A stretch of DNA of 64,000 bases. Origin: Candidula unifasciata (taxonomy: Eukaryota; Mollusca; Gastropoda; Stylommatophora; Geomitridae). The stretch spans positions 252,785 through 316,784 of the forward strand of contig CAJHNH020000819.1 in assembly GCA_905116865.2 (NCBI GenBank), in the 5' to 3' direction. Position numbers and translations under genes: made by a program. The first letter of the stretch is position 1; each line of letters begins with the position of its first letter. Shown here piece after piece: positions 51,691-63,954 of this stretch. The notes under the pieces are model-generated. The model ran no database searches and was not told the DNA's origin. It saw only the letters and a list, made by a program, of their open reading frames with translations.

Positions 51691-52366
51691 AAGTATTATC
51701 CTAGCTACTAGTGCTACCACCACCATTAATGCTATTACTATAGCTACTACTACTATTAATTATAAAGATAATTCTTTATTGGTTGAAATGATATGCATCC
51801 ATAAGTTTTACGAACAGATGGTTAACCCATTATTATATGAGGTTGCAACCTCCTATCCTCTACATTAAACATTCTTATGTTGAATGTTGAATTAGGAATC
51901 AACATCATAGCACTCAGGACACTCCCATAAGCGCTCCGTCCCTATCTTCAGCAGCAAGCAAATAGTTTGAATTCCGATGGTACTAGTAACTGTCTGACTG
52001 TACATCCATCTTGCCTTTCCCTTAAGTGTATAGCATTGGAACAGAATATTTTATAAGGACTTTGAAACATTCTTATTACATGATTTAACTACAATTTTGT
52101 AATTTCTCAGTTCATACCAGATTGCGACCGGTACCATTAGTACTGGAACTCTGTGTTGGCTGCTGAAGATGGGGACGGAGCAGGAACAGAAATGTCCCAA
52201 GTGCTGTGATGTCAATTCTTGACTCAAACCAACTCAACTCAACATTTCCAGTTCCTACCATGGATGTTTGAATCAAGGACCTTGTGGGCGGGGTTTCTCT
52301 TACCATCAGCAGCATGCTGTTAGCAACATTCCTGCTGTACTCTGCTACCACCACTTTTTCCGCTGC

Positions 52367-53480
52367 TAATACTGGTGTTAACTACTACTAATTCTGGTGC
52401 TGATGTTAACTACTACTGGTGCTGATGTTAACTACTACTGGTGCTGGTGTTAACCACTACCTGTGCTGGTGTTAACCACTACCTGTGCTGGTGTTAACCA
52501 CTACCTGTGCTGGTGTTAACCACTACCTGTGCTGGTGTTAACCACTACCTGTGCTGATGTTTACTACTGGTGCTGTTGTTAATTGCTACTACTATTACTG
52601 CTGCTGATATTTACTAATGGTGCTGTTGTTAACTACTGGTGATGTTGTTTACTACTGGTGCTGATGTTTACTACTGGTGCTGATGTTTACTACTGGTGCT
52701 GATGTTAACTACTGGTGCTGATGTTAACTACTGGTGCTGATGTTAACTACTGGTGCTGATGTTTACTACTGGTGCTGATGTTTACTACTGGTGCTGATAT
52801 TAACTACTGGTGCTGATGTTAACTACTGGTGCTGATGTTAACTACTGGTGCTGTTGTTTACTACCGGTGCTGTTGTTAATTACTGGTGCTGTTGTTAACT
52901 ACTGGTGCTGATGTTTACTACTGGTGCTGATGTTTACTACTGGTGCTGATGTTTACTACTGGTGCTGATGTTTACTACTGGTGCTGATGTTTACTACTGG
53001 TGCTGATGTTTACTACTGGTATTGTTGTTTACTACTGGTGCTGATGTTTACTACTAGTGCTGATGTTTACTACTGGTGCTGTTGTTAACTACTGGTGCTG
53101 ATGTTTACTACTGGTGCTGATGTTTACAACTGGTGCTGTTGTTTACTACCGGTGCCGATGTTTACTACCGGTGCCGATGTTTACTACTGGTGTTGTTGTT
53201 AATTACTGGTGCTGTTGTTAACTACCGGTGCTGATGTTTACTACCGGTGTTGTTGTTAATTACTGGTGCTGTTGTTAACTACTGGTGCTGATGTCAACTA
53301 CTGGTGCTGATGTTTACTACTTGTGCTAGTGCATACTACTGCTGTTGTTAAATACTACTGGCACTGTTGTTAACTACTACTTGCACTAATGTTAACTACT
53401 ACTGGTGCTGATGTTAACTACTACTATTAACTACTGCTAATGGTGTTAGTTAACTACTACTGCTGTTGTTAACTACTATT
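52367..53480. repeat. 18-bp minisatellite (about 50 copies)
   Basis: The unit is TACTACTGGTGCTGATGT with interspersed GTTGTT and TTAACTACT variants; the left edge carries 21-bp forms (ACTACCTGTGCTGGTGTTAAC). It lies in the long interval between the candidate first exon and coding exon 1 of PKNOX. Confidence 0.95.
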
Positions 53481-53499
53481 ACTACTGGTGCTGCTGTTA

Positions 53500-54500
53500 T
53501 TATTAACTAATCTACACCTACGTGTTCTATACTACAGGTGCTGATATTGAATATTACTAATACCACTACTATCTTAACAACTGCACAGCAGAAGCAGCAC
53601 CTCTACAAACTAATGCATAAATCTACTACCTACTGCTGGTTAAAATAAAACTAAATTTAGAGTTAAAAAAACAACACTCCTAGACCTACTAGTAGGATTT
53701 AAATTATCAAAACTTCTAACAACTAAATGATACTAGTCTTAGTGCTAAAATCATAATAGTTAAGTCTTACCTACCTATAGTGTGAAAGTATTCATACTCC
53801 AAGAAGTGCTTATAAATACTTATATATTATAATTTGTATTTAATTCTAGTAGTATTGCTCCTAAAATGATAAATTACTAAAAAAAAAAAAAAATAATAAC
53901 AGCAACTTCAACTCACTTTGACAACAACGAAAACAGTGTCTACAATCCCTAGTTTTAAGAAAAATTCCTACCACTAGCACCACAGCAAATATATACTGGT
54001 TGTAGATCATATTGAATTCACGCTTTTTACCAGTAAAACTACAACAACCTGCAGGCAACCAGACCACCAGCAACAACACACTGAGTGAGTTCAACAACAC
54101 GGCATTTATACGATATTCCCCCATGTGAACAACCCTGCATTCATCACGACCTGCTACAACAACTAACAAATACGGTACACATGTCCCTAATCCTCGATTT
54201 GTTTGCGATGTAAAACCTCAACTCACAACGTTCAACTTTAACTTAACCAACTCAATCATCCCAAGAAAGATTCCACGACCAGCAACACGATCGGGTTGTA
54301 TTAAGAGAATCCCTACAAGTCCTTTCCTTCGACCCCACATCTTGTAGTCCCGCGAATTTCTGACACAAGCCATGATCACCAAAAAAGAAGACTATAGACT
54401 ATAAATCGAAACGACAACAACAACAACAAGGTTCCGATCGAGCGCCGATCAAAGTCGGGTGTCAAGTGTAAGATTTGACATGTGTCAATCTGCTAGCAGT
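53500..54500. other. Unassigned interval upstream of PKNOX coding exons
   Basis: Between the 18-bp array and the candidate first exon. AT-rich with a 15-A run at 53879-53893. No exon recognised. Confidence 0.45.
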
Positions 54501-54523
54501 GACAGACAGACCAGGCCCCGTAC

Positions 54524-54600
54524 CTTGAGCTCGGCAGACATTGTCAGTCATCGTCAAACATGGCGTTCCTTGCCCACCTCGACACTGCCCACTCCGTGAC
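54524..54600 (-). other. Candidate noncoding first exon of PKNOX
   Basis: A strong donor (CTCAAG|gtacgg) lies at 54524/54523 in a locally GC-rich stretch upstream of the coding exons. It contains a short ATG frame (MSAELK) whose phase does not fit the acceptor at 49391. Either it is a 5' UTR with an out-of-frame upstream ATG, or an intermediate exon is missing, or it belongs to something else. The 5' limit is arbitrary. Confidence 0.35.
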
Positions 54601-54604
54601 GTCA
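54597..54604. promoter_or_regulatory. CRE octamer TGACGTCA in candidate PKNOX promoter
   Basis: A perfect palindromic cAMP-response element consensus sits about 70 bp upstream of the candidate exon-1 donor, in a CpG-containing GC-rich stretch. Other TGACGTCA copies exist in the window (for example near 13,007 and 43,709), so context rather than the motif alone suggests a promoter. Confidence 0.3.
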
Positions 54605-54689
54605 GCGCCCAGCACATGCCGGCCGGGGCTCTGTTCGGGGGCTGAGTGCTGTATTGTGTTTAGGTTCACTGGTTGTAACCACTGGAGGA

Positions 54690-54915
54690 AAGATGTGGTT
54701 TGTTCGCCCATTTCTGGTCTTTGGCTTTGTTCCAGAAGCTGAGTTTTGCGTGTATAATCGTTGTTACAGATCTTGCAAACCATTGGTTCCTTGCCTCTAA
54801 GGCACATGCACTCCGACTTTGAAGGAAGCCCTCAATTAGTCGACTCTTATGACATGCTTGTTGTGGAGGCAGTGGGTCTATTCTTGTTTTCCCCACAATG
54901 GGATCCCGGAACCTA
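54690..54915 (-). repeat. Repeat-C copy next to the candidate PKNOX promoter
   Basis: Reversed landmarks TTGTTCCAGAAGCTGAGTTT, CACATGCACTCCGACTTTG, CTCTTATGACATGCTTGTTG and CCCCACAATGGGATCCCGG, starting about 90 bp upstream of the CRE octamer. Confidence 0.8.
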
Positions 54916-55149
54916 CATGGTTTTCATCGACTCCTCTTCCTTCCTTTTCCACCCTTCATATTTTTTTTCGTTTCTAAATTCGAAGCCTTTTTTCAGACTT
55001 AATTCCTAGTTTTTTTCCTAGCCCTTTTCTTCGTGGCCATTGGGCCGATCATTGGGCACCAACGCCGATAGTAGAAGTTTGTCGCAGGGAAATGGATAAT
55101 TTTTACAGTATAAACAGTAGGCATACGATTTTATTGTTGCCTAACATTT

Positions 55150-55995
55150 AAAGAGCATATAGACCACATTATTATCAAAGCCAAGAAAGTTCTATCGGCA
55201 ATAAAAGCCGTGGCTGCAACGAACGACTGCAACGACTTGTGATGCTGTATTAAGGATTAATCTTCTCCGCTTTTGATTATGCACTCGCCATCGTAATACT
55301 TATTGCCATACAATATAAACAGGCTGCAAGCAAAGTTAAAACTAGACAATGCGTGCTATTCTCGGGCACACTAGGGATGCCCTGTTAACCCATGCGACAC
55401 CTCTTGGACATTCCCCCAGTGAACAACAGAATCAAACTTTCAATAGCCACTGCTTTCCCCAAGGTGAAATCAGACAGACCCTGGATACCCGCTTTGTGAT
55501 AAAGTGTTCAATCCTTAAAAACACTTACAAGATGCAAATCTTGAGCGGATCGTGCTGTGTATCCATCCAGTCACCTTCCAGGCAGAATATCGGAAATAAT
55601 AAAGATACATCTGCCCACTGCTTCAAACGTCAGCATCATTGTCCATATCACAGTTTAAAGAAGCTACAGAAAACATATTTCTGGCTACACTTTAGTCAAA
55701 ACGCTGATTTATGAGAACACGGATGAAGACGATTATGTGGTTTACAAGGGTAGGTCAGTCACCCAGTTCAAACGAAATGCCTTGGCATTCACTGTGAGCT
55801 CAATGGGACACATCATCAAGGAGATGGGTGGAGCCGTTGATGTTACTGTAAGCAGCCTCACAAAGGAGACCGTGGCTATAACAAGTACACTGGACTGACT
55901 GGATATTCGATAATTCCCACATGCGTATATACTGGGTGATTCAATGAATACTATGAAGAAAATCCAGGCTGATTTCACCAGACGAATGTATTTTA
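55150..55995 (+). pseudogene. LINE RT C-terminus and RNase H fragment
   Basis: A frameshifted relative of 50553-51189. Pieces in different frames read MRHLLDIP, NNRIKLSIATAFPKVKSD, then FTVSSMGHIIKEMGGAVDVT and GDSMNTMKKIQADFTRR, in the order RT end then RNase H. It has several stops and frame changes. Confidence 0.7.
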
Positions 55996-56084
55996 TCGTT
56001 AAATGCATAGAGAATAAATCGCCTGGAGGCCCCCCCCCCCCCACCTTCCCCTCCCCGGTATGCGAGTGCCAGAGTAACTAACAA

Positions 56085-56375
56085 CGATTGCTTGAAAGAA
56101 GCTAATAAAAGTAGATCTCTATATACAACAATAAGAAAGAGACAAATACTGTTCCTTGGCCAGATAATGAGAAGAGAGACATTGTAGAACATCAAGACAA
56201 CTGGAAAGATCAGTGGAAAAGGGGGTAGAGGTAGACCAAGAGAGATGATGCTGGATGGGCTGAAACGATGACATGGAGGAATATCAAGAGAACTGTTCTA
56301 GACAACCAGGGATCGTGATCTGTGGAGACGCATGAGCGCCTACGCCAGTTGGCAGGGCACATGATGATGATGATA
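56085..56375 (+). pseudogene. LINE RT C-terminal fragment (same family as 9550-10500)
   Basis: Reads FLGQIMRRE, TTGKISGKGGRGRPREMMLD and DRDLWRRMSAYASWQGT in adjacent frames, then a GATGATGATGAT end, matching the 3' part of the 9.5-kb copy. Confidence 0.75.
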
Positions 56376-57499
56376 TGTGGGTGTCAACGAGTGCGTAGAT
56401 TGTCCTGCCGACAGTGCGGTTATTATGACTGGCCCAGTACTTGACTTGACTGATGTCATACGAGATGCCTGTCACGAAAAACAGCACAGTGATAAGAAGG
56501 AATCAGTATCCTTGTTGTGGTCGGTGGGTATAGCAGTGTAGCCTGGAGCATCCATAAATGATCATTTAACTAAGTGGACAAGACTTTTGATTAATCAACG
56601 GAGAACTGGCATGATTAATTATTGATATTAAGTATCGACATCATAGTACTCGGGATACCTTCATAAGAGCTCCGTCGCCCATCTTCAGCAGCAAACGAAG
56701 AGTTCCAGTTAATGACTGATAATAATGATTAATTATTTAGCGCTTGGGGAGCTAGTGGGAAGAAGAATGGAGCACCTCTGGATCTGTCCGGAGCATTAAA
56801 ATGATAGTGCTCACTACTCACTAATTGACTGCACCGTCACATCACCAATCAGACCAAAACAGAGAAATATTTTGAGAAAAAATATTGAGAAAAAATAAAC
56901 CGGAAAAAAAAACAATGTTAACCTCCCACTTGTATCGCCTTCGACAACTGTTCATTTGTCTTTAACTCTTTAACGTACACACGGGCGTCCGATTTTACTA
57001 CCCAGAGACCATGAAAAATTACTAGAAAAAATCCCAGCCTTCACTGGAGCCTGAACCCGGGACCTCCAGCATTCGAGGAGGACGCCATACCCTAAGACCA
57101 CTCAACCCCCCCCCCCCCACCCTTCCAAACAGTAGTCTGCATGTAATTGAGTCAGATCTATGAAACTGATGTGCACTCAACACTCAGTTTCTTGAAGTTT
57201 CCAGAAGTGGACGAACAACTAGAACCTTCCGGCGGAGTTATCAGCCTGTGAACACGAAGAAGAAAAAGTTAGGAAGTTTCCCTTTCAATTTCTTTTCATT
57301 AAATCCTCAGTGATTCCGGTAAGTATTACATACTTTAAACCAAAAAGAATTTTCTATTGTGAGCTACTAAAAGGAAGACGCTCTCAGGAAGGACAGAGGA
57401 AACCTTTAAGGACGACATCAAGGCATCATTGAAAGACTTCTGTATGGATCCTAAATCCTGGGAAATCACTGTATGTGACTTGAAAGACTTTCAACAACA

Positions 57500-58245
57500 G
57501 CCCTTGCGATAGGACTCAACTAAACACCAGTAAAACTAAAGCAATGAGAAATAATTTCAAAACAGAAATTCCACTTATCTTAAATGATGAAGCAATAGAG
57601 GAAGTTTAAGAATTTATATACCTCGGAAGTAAAATTTGGAGTTGTATTAGACCAAAATGGAGGCATTAAGACTGAGCTGGCTACACGAAAAGCAGCTGCT
57701 GGGAGACTCTTCCAGGCCATAAACCGAGGGTTTCTTAGCAAAAGAGAAATTGGCAAGAGGACGAAAATGGCTGTTTACCGCTCTACCTATGTACCAGTCC
57801 TGACCTATGGGTGTGAGTCATGGGCAATGACAACAGCTCACAGAAGCCAGCTGCAGGCCTCGGAAATGAGATACCTGAGAAAGGTGGTCCAAGTGACAAG
57901 AAGGGACAAAGTCCGCAATCAGACAATACGTCAAGATCTTGATACCCAGCCCTTACTAACCCGAGTGGATCAGTCACAGTTACGATGGTTTGGACATGTG
58001 TGCAGAATGGGAGAAAATCGGCCACCATGGCAAGCATGGGAGGCTAAGAACCAGGGAACCAGACCTCCGGGACGACCCAGGGTGCTCTGGGAAGACAACA
58101 TCCGACAGTCCCTGACTGACAGAGGACTGGAATGGAACAAAGCCAGAAAGAAAACTGCTGATAGAGACGTCTGGCGATCTCTCTGGCAAACCTCTACACC
58201 CCAAGGTAGAAGAGGAGCGACTAAGAAGAAGAAGAAGAAGTAAAA
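57500..58245 (+). pseudogene. LINE RT C-terminal fragment (AAG-repeat 3' end)
   Basis: An upstream frame reads LNTSKTKAMRNN and FIYLGSKI with stops, then a clean 158-residue frame from 57767 with YRSTYVPVLTYGCESWAMTT, LRWFGHVCRMGENRPPWQAW, RPPGRPRVLWEDNIRQSL and RDVWRSLWQTSTPQGRRG, ending in an AAGAAG tail. This is the RT connection/C-terminal region with no catalytic core. Confidence 0.82.
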
Positions 58246-58479
58246 TTACTCCAGATGGAGATTCTGAAAAGGATGTAGCATAAAGAAAAAACAACGCAAA
58301 TTAAGCATTTGCAATGCTAATAATACACGGAAGTCAACGGGATTAAGTTTGAAGACAAAACTCAGAATATACAAGAGCAACATTTCAGGAATACAAGTGA
58401 ACAACAGTGAATGTTGGAAAATGACAGCGGGAATTACACATAAACTTAAGACTCTCCCCCCCCCCCCCCCCCCACCCAC

Positions 58480-58985
58480 CCAAAAAAATGTTTAAGGAGA
58501 ATTCTACGAATATTTTTGGCCAAACAAAATCACAAATGAAGAACTGATGAGGGAAACAAAATGTGCACCACTGGCAAATGTTATCAAAGTAAGACAATGG
58601 ACATGACTTGGACATGTTTGCAGAATGCCTTGTGGCAAAAACCATCACCGGTGGACAGCACATGGGACAATGAGACGTGGACGACCTAAGGAAACCTGGA
58701 GAGGGACAATAGAACGGGAAATGAAGGAATGTAAACTGACATAGGATACCATGGGCAGAAAAGTAGCAGACCGAAAGCAACGGAGATCAGTTGTGAATGC
58801 CTTATGTGTCAACAGAGACATCAAGAGGATATACATAGAAATAAAAAATAAAAAACCCCAGGAAAAACAGGGAATAAATCACCAGAGACATGCGGTTTTA
58901 ATTCCCCGTCCACACTGCTCAAGAACTTTCAGCGCTAGAATTGGCCTTATCAGCCATATGCGCACTCACAAAACCTAATCCAGGC
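58480..58985 (+). pseudogene. LINE C-terminal fragment with C2H2-like tail
   Basis: In broken frames it reads LANVIKVRQW, LGHVCRMPCGKNHHRWTAHG, RGRPKETWRGTIEREMKECK, then PHCSRTFSARIGLISHMRTH. A C-x2-C finger with ARIGLISHLRTH closes one group of animal LINE polyproteins. Here the first Cys of the finger is replaced (PRPHCS), so the finger is damaged. A shorter sister copy is at 41640-41800 (+). Confidence 0.7.
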
Positions 58986-59955
58986 ACCAATGGATGAAAG
59001 GACTGATCATCATCACCTGTTATGGGAGAACAACAACAACATACTTTATATCATTCAGTCGTTTATTTTAATATATTTATCTTAAACACTATTTGAATAC
59101 CATAATGTAGTCATTTTATAGTCGGTTTCTGTTAAGGTTGTGCTTTGGTCTTCGCACTTTTTATGCATATGAAAAATAATCACTTCAACTCTCTTCGTCT
59201 CTCTTTCGATATACGTAATTCTGTAAAGCTGGCATAAACATGTTTTTCGGCTCCGTTAATGATCCTTGACAGCGCCTCAAAACATACTCGGATAACTTCG
59301 TCAGTTTTCGACAATCCTCGGAAGCAACCTTCTAAAATCTAAGCTTATCTTCATACAAGAACAAAGCAAGCACCCAATTTAACTATCATAAACAACAAAA
59401 TATCTTACTGACTGCAACATATTGAGCCTGTGCGAGCTATCTGGCTGGAATTTGCAGCTTTACAAGAAACTTTAGTCGATGTTTGAGGCAGTTTTGTGGA
59501 GAAATGTAGACAAAACTCGGGCCCCTATCACTCATCTGTCACTTGTACAAGTTACGCCCATTCTAATTTTAGACGTCTCTCGATTGCGCATGTCCCAGAT
59601 CCTTGGCGCCAATCTTCCAGGGGAGATCAATTAGGTGCTGTCTTCACAGTCAAGGTTGCCTAAACGGCCGGCCGGCTCCAGCTTGAGGTCTCGGCTGGCT
59701 GCAACTGCCGCTGCAGTGAATTTCCAACACTCTGTATCTATCTGATTGTACACTCTCTAATACTGCTGTTCATCAACCTCGGGCTGCTGTTGTCCGCATC
59801 TGGTAATACGGTAATCCTATTATTAGTTTCATATCAGACGGGTCACCCAATGGTTGCTGCGCTCCTGTTCCAACGAAAGACACCCAGAATGTCCATCACT
59901 GTCCCTTATGGAAAAAAAAAAAAATGATATTTCTTACGTCCTTCTTAGGACGTTA
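58985..59955. other. No recognisable feature; GC-rich patch at 59640-59720
   Basis: Unique-looking sequence. The patch CGGCCGGCCGGCTCC... could mark an unseen promoter, but there is no supporting frame. Confidence 0.4.
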
Positions 59956-60227
59956 TTTTTTGTTATTTGAAACCCCACTCTGGCTTTTGCCAGGGGCCTC
60001 AGTATAGGCAGGTCATCATTATGGCCAAATGTCTGAACGCGGTTTCTGGGACCTCTCCACGGTGATCCTCATCCGCATGGTGGCACTTTGTGTCATCGGG
60101 TGTTTATCGCTTGTGTGATGTCCTGGTGGGGTAAAAAGCCAATCCAATCCTTATGGAAAAATTTACACAGACTGCATTTTCAGCATTACCACTAGCATAC
60201 TTACGCATTAAAAGCATAATGCAGCCA

Positions 60228-60860
60228 TCATCATCATCATCATCATCATCATCATAAACCACTTCTGCCGTTAAGCGGCATGGGAAGGAATAATTTGCGA
60301 TCCAGTGCACGTTGGCTGCAACTGGCTATTGTCATGCCGTGAAGGCTTAGAGTGTCTTTAATGTTGTCGATCCATATTTTCCGTGGCCGTCCTCTTGCTC
60401 TTGTAGCTGATCTTCTGTAGTGCTTGTGATGGTATTTGATCTTGCTGCATTCTAACAAGATGGCCAAACCACTTGATCTGCTGTTTCTCGATGAATCTAG
60501 TACAAGGTGTCGTTCCCACAGTTTGTCTAGTAGTGTCATTATTCACTCGACCTTGGATAGTTAGGCTGGCTGCTTTTCTAGCAGTTGGTAATTTTGCGTA
60601 TATGGGGCTTAGATAATGTCCATGTTTGACACTGGTAACTTATTGTTGAAATGAATAATAATCTGTCTCTTTGCACTCAAAGTTATGCTTGAATGTCTTA
60701 ATAATGGTGACAATTGGTATATAAGTGCACTTGCTTTCTGACATCTGGTTTCTATTTCTCTGACAATTCTACCATCTTCTGTGATCATACGTCCTAGATA
60801 TTTAAACTGCCTAACTTGATTCAGAGCAGAAGCCGTCAGAAGTGCTAATACAGTGCCACA
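60228..60860 (-). pseudogene. LINE RT C-terminal fragment (GAT-repeat 3' end)
   Basis: Minus-strand frames read [40 protein letters not shown] and HGMTIASCSQRALDRKLF. The 3' end is a perfect (GAT)n run at 60228-60255. The upstream part (to 60860) has QLRQFKYLGRMITEDG-like remnants. Confidence 0.75.
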
Positions 60861-62300
60861 TTAGAAATACAGTTCGTCATCGACAGAAGCTGGCAGTTAC
60901 AAATAGATCAGTTATTAATCACATAAAGCACCACCTATTCTGTGGCAACAGGCCACGCGCCCTTTTCTACATCTACAGTTCCAAACACCACGTTGGTCGC
61001 AGTGGAAATACATTCTAAATGGATTCCGCAGTTGCTTATCGCTCCATGCACTCATCCCATTAGCTGGACGACAAAACTATATGCAACGGCCGCCGTCTTT
61101 CAGAAGCAAAAAACAGGACTAAAAAAAGTAAACTTGGCGGAGGGAAACTATTTCGCTAAGTTTAACCTTGCTGAAAACAGCTTCGGTTATAACTATGGCC
61201 TTTTTAAAATTTGCGCTAAGTTTAATGGCTTTTTAAAAAGCTTGTTGTATCAAAAGCTGTGACTTTTTGTCCCTAGCTGTGTGATGTCGCTCTGAGCATG
61301 TCTGGGTCCTCCGCTGTATTTCTGTGGTCTTGATGAGGGTTCCGCTTTTCGTGTATATTTTCACATCTGTTTTGAGGTAATTGTTGTGGGAAACTGTGGC
61401 CGTACTCCTCATACCCCATAGGGTGCAGGGCCGTCTTGGCGCATATGGAGTGAGGTAAAGCAGTTGAAGAATCGTATGTTGGGGGTTTTTTTTCCGAACA
61501 TTGATAGGATTTTGGGACAAGATATTCATTTACATTGAGCGTGTTCGAAAGAGGCTATAGGATTCTAGCATACATTTTCATCATGCTGCCCTGCATCTGA
61601 AAGCTTTCGAGATCATTAACAAACAAAAAAAAAAAAAAAACAAACAAACAAAAAAAAAAAAAATTGAAATAGAAGTGTGGATCGGCGAATCTCTAGAAAA
61701 AAGACCTAATCTCTATGAAGAATTGAATGTTGAAGTAGAAAAGCGTCGGAGACAAATGAAACGAATTGATGGGAGAATTCGATAGATGCTGGGTTAATGG
61801 AGAAAGGGGAAGTCGATGGGGTCACAAAGTTAACAGTCTACTGTCTTCACTGAGAAATGGCTAGGGATAAACTCACAGGGAGCAAGTACAGCAGGGATCT
61901 ACCAGTCATCAGTAGAAGTTATCCTCGTCGACAAGTGTTTCGGCCCACGATTCTCCTAGACAATTTCGGAGGTGTGCCCACCTGAGTTCATGAAGCTCAG
62001 GGCTGGTACCCTGCTGCACGAAATTACCGGATGGTGTTTTCCTTTCGGATAGGGACAAGACGACTTGGTGATTTTCATAAGGTACTGTGAGATAAGAAGT
62101 CGTCACGGCAGCCTAATTAAAGCAGTCAGCATACCTGGACGACCGAGCGACAAGCTTACGATTGGTTTACCGGACACATGTTGGACTTTTGTTAGCAGGT
62201 GGCAGAGGATCACTGGCAGACAATTCAGACACGATGGACTTTCAATGGGTGAGAAACCCTTTTCCGCTAGACACCCGGACCAGCTCACCGAGGCCCGTCC
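60860..62300. other. No recognisable gene
   Basis: An A/CAAA-rich run at 61620-61665 and, from about 62300 down to 61900, probably the decayed 3' flank of the R2-type LINE. Nothing else recognised. Confidence 0.45.
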
Positions 62301-62977
62301 CCTACGTTGTTGCGTTGCGTCCAAAGCCAGCACGAGGCCCTTTCGGCTACCTCGCCCAGTTTTTTGAGTGTACGTTTCCGTTCATTACCGCACAATCCTA
62401 GTTCTTTAACCACATTGTACAGTGAAGTGGAGACGAGACCTCGCGCTCCCACTTCGACGGCAAAGACACGTACCGTTTACGCCTCGTCTCTCCTCAGACC
62501 GGCTGCTAAATCACAGTATTTCGAGAGCTTATACGTGTGATTTTCATCCATACGCGACTCATACGGGACGGTCAGTTCAATCAGGATGAGCTGCCGTTTC
62601 TCCGCAGAGTGGAGAGCTATGTCAGGTCGCAGACCGATCTTCCGGATTAACTCAGGGTACCTCTCATGGCCCGGCAGATCAACCGCCAGTAACCAGTCCC
62701 TCGCAGAGTCTAGCATAGATGGAGCGAATGCGTTTTTGTTGACCTTACCCTTTTGAATCTGCCCAGCCTTGAGGAAACGTATGGGGACGATGGTAGGACT
62801 GGCCCTTGCGTTGGCCCGCATCCTAGCCTGGTCAACAACGGCTGCTAACTCTTTTAGCACCTTGTTGTGTCGCCAGGTATATCGGCCTTGGCCTAGGGCT
62901 TTCCTGCATGCGGACAGAACATGTTCGAGAGTCTGCTTCGCTTGCACAGCTAAAATGTAAACTCGTGTGCATGACAC
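62300..62977 (-). pseudogene. Restriction-like endonuclease domain of an R2-type LINE
   Basis: The frame from 62977 reads TLEHVLSACRKALGQGRYTW, then GLRPDIALHSAEKRQLILIE and LTVPYESRM. This is the PD...E-L-T-V-P-x-E signature of the PD-(D/E)XK endonuclease that ends R2-like and related site-selective LINE proteins and cuts target DNA. After an in-frame TAA at 62479 the same frame goes on (FAVEVGARGLVSTSLYNVVK, EVAERASCWLW), so one stop breaks it. The upstream CxxC of the zinc motif and the RT are absent. Confidence 0.72.
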
Positions 62978-62979
62978 AG

Positions 62980-63390
62980 ATGCAAAGTTTGGGTTCCTCT
63001 TCGATGTTGATGGACAGTGTTATTGCTTTAACAAGGAACTAAAGCAGAAGAGTGAAAATGGATGGGGATTTTACAGCTGTGATATTGATGGACAACGGCT
63101 GCTTAAAGAGATTTAGAAATGCAGAATTCCGCTGTTATGTCGTATACCAACATAAAGATATCACGACCTGAAGACTTATCAAGTTCATTTTTGTGTATGG
63201 AGATGAAAGTATCTTTCGTAATCTTCGTAAATCTTTTCAAATAGTGCTAACCATTGCAGTTTCTACTGTCAGCTTCCAAAGATCTTCAAGTAAAATCAAA
63301 CTCATTCTTGACTATTTTAAGGCATCGGTAGGTTAAGTAAAGTCAAACATCGGTGGATCACAGACTTCATGATCGTACTCTGCTCAACTG
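62980..63390. other. No recognisable feature
   Basis: Between the endonuclease domain and SINE-B; the missing RT of the LINE is not visible here. Confidence 0.45.
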
Positions 63391-63715
63391 AGTGGGGGCT
63401 GAGTGGTCTTAAGGTATTGTGTCCGCCCCAAGTGCTGGAGGTCCCGGGTTCAAGGCTGGGATTTTTTTTTTATGTGGACTTCTTGCGCATGTAAAAAAAA
63501 AAAACCTTGGCATTTGGAAATCAAAAAGAGTAGCTTAACGGCGCTGCCCGGGCAAAATGTAGAGTTAAAAATCTACCCAAATTATTTCAGGATCCTCGCC
63601 GGTGCAACGGAGTTCGTGCACTGCGCTGAGATTCTTAAGACTCAGGCTTGAGTTAGAAGTAAAACGAAGCACTTATCGGTTACACTTGTGCGCCGTGATG
63701 TTGATCCGTCAAATA
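63390..63715 (+). mobile_element. SINE-B copy
   Basis: The tRNA-like head (GAGTGGTCTTAAGGTATTGT, GTCCCGGGTTCAAGGC) is followed by a body with GGCATTTGGAAATCAAA, CAGGATCCTCGCCGG, TGCACTGCGCTGAG and the end GTGCGCCGTGATGTTGATCC. Other copies: 19095-19335 (+), 42095-42215 (-), 43262-43640 (-), 49558-49905 (-), 56985-57110 (-). Confidence 0.8.
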
Positions 63716-63872
63716 AACAAACTTTACTCAACGTAAAATAAAAAAAAAATAAAAAATTTAGAAAACTTACTTTGAACATATAACAGACCAGTTCGCACCA
63801 ATAGAAGCAAGAACAATGAATTCTTTTACCAGTAAAATGTCATGATTGGTTAATTCAAGATTGATTAATCTG

Positions 63873-63875
<3 letters not shown>

Positions 63876-63950
<75 letters not shown>
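63876..63950. repeat. TA microsatellite
   Basis: About 37 uninterrupted TA units near the window end. Confidence 0.97.

Positions 63951-63954
<4 letters not shown>

Noticed and set aside
55349..55714. 121-residue plus-strand protein
   Set aside because: Wrong frame over a decayed LINE; the readable LINE peptides lie in the other frames.
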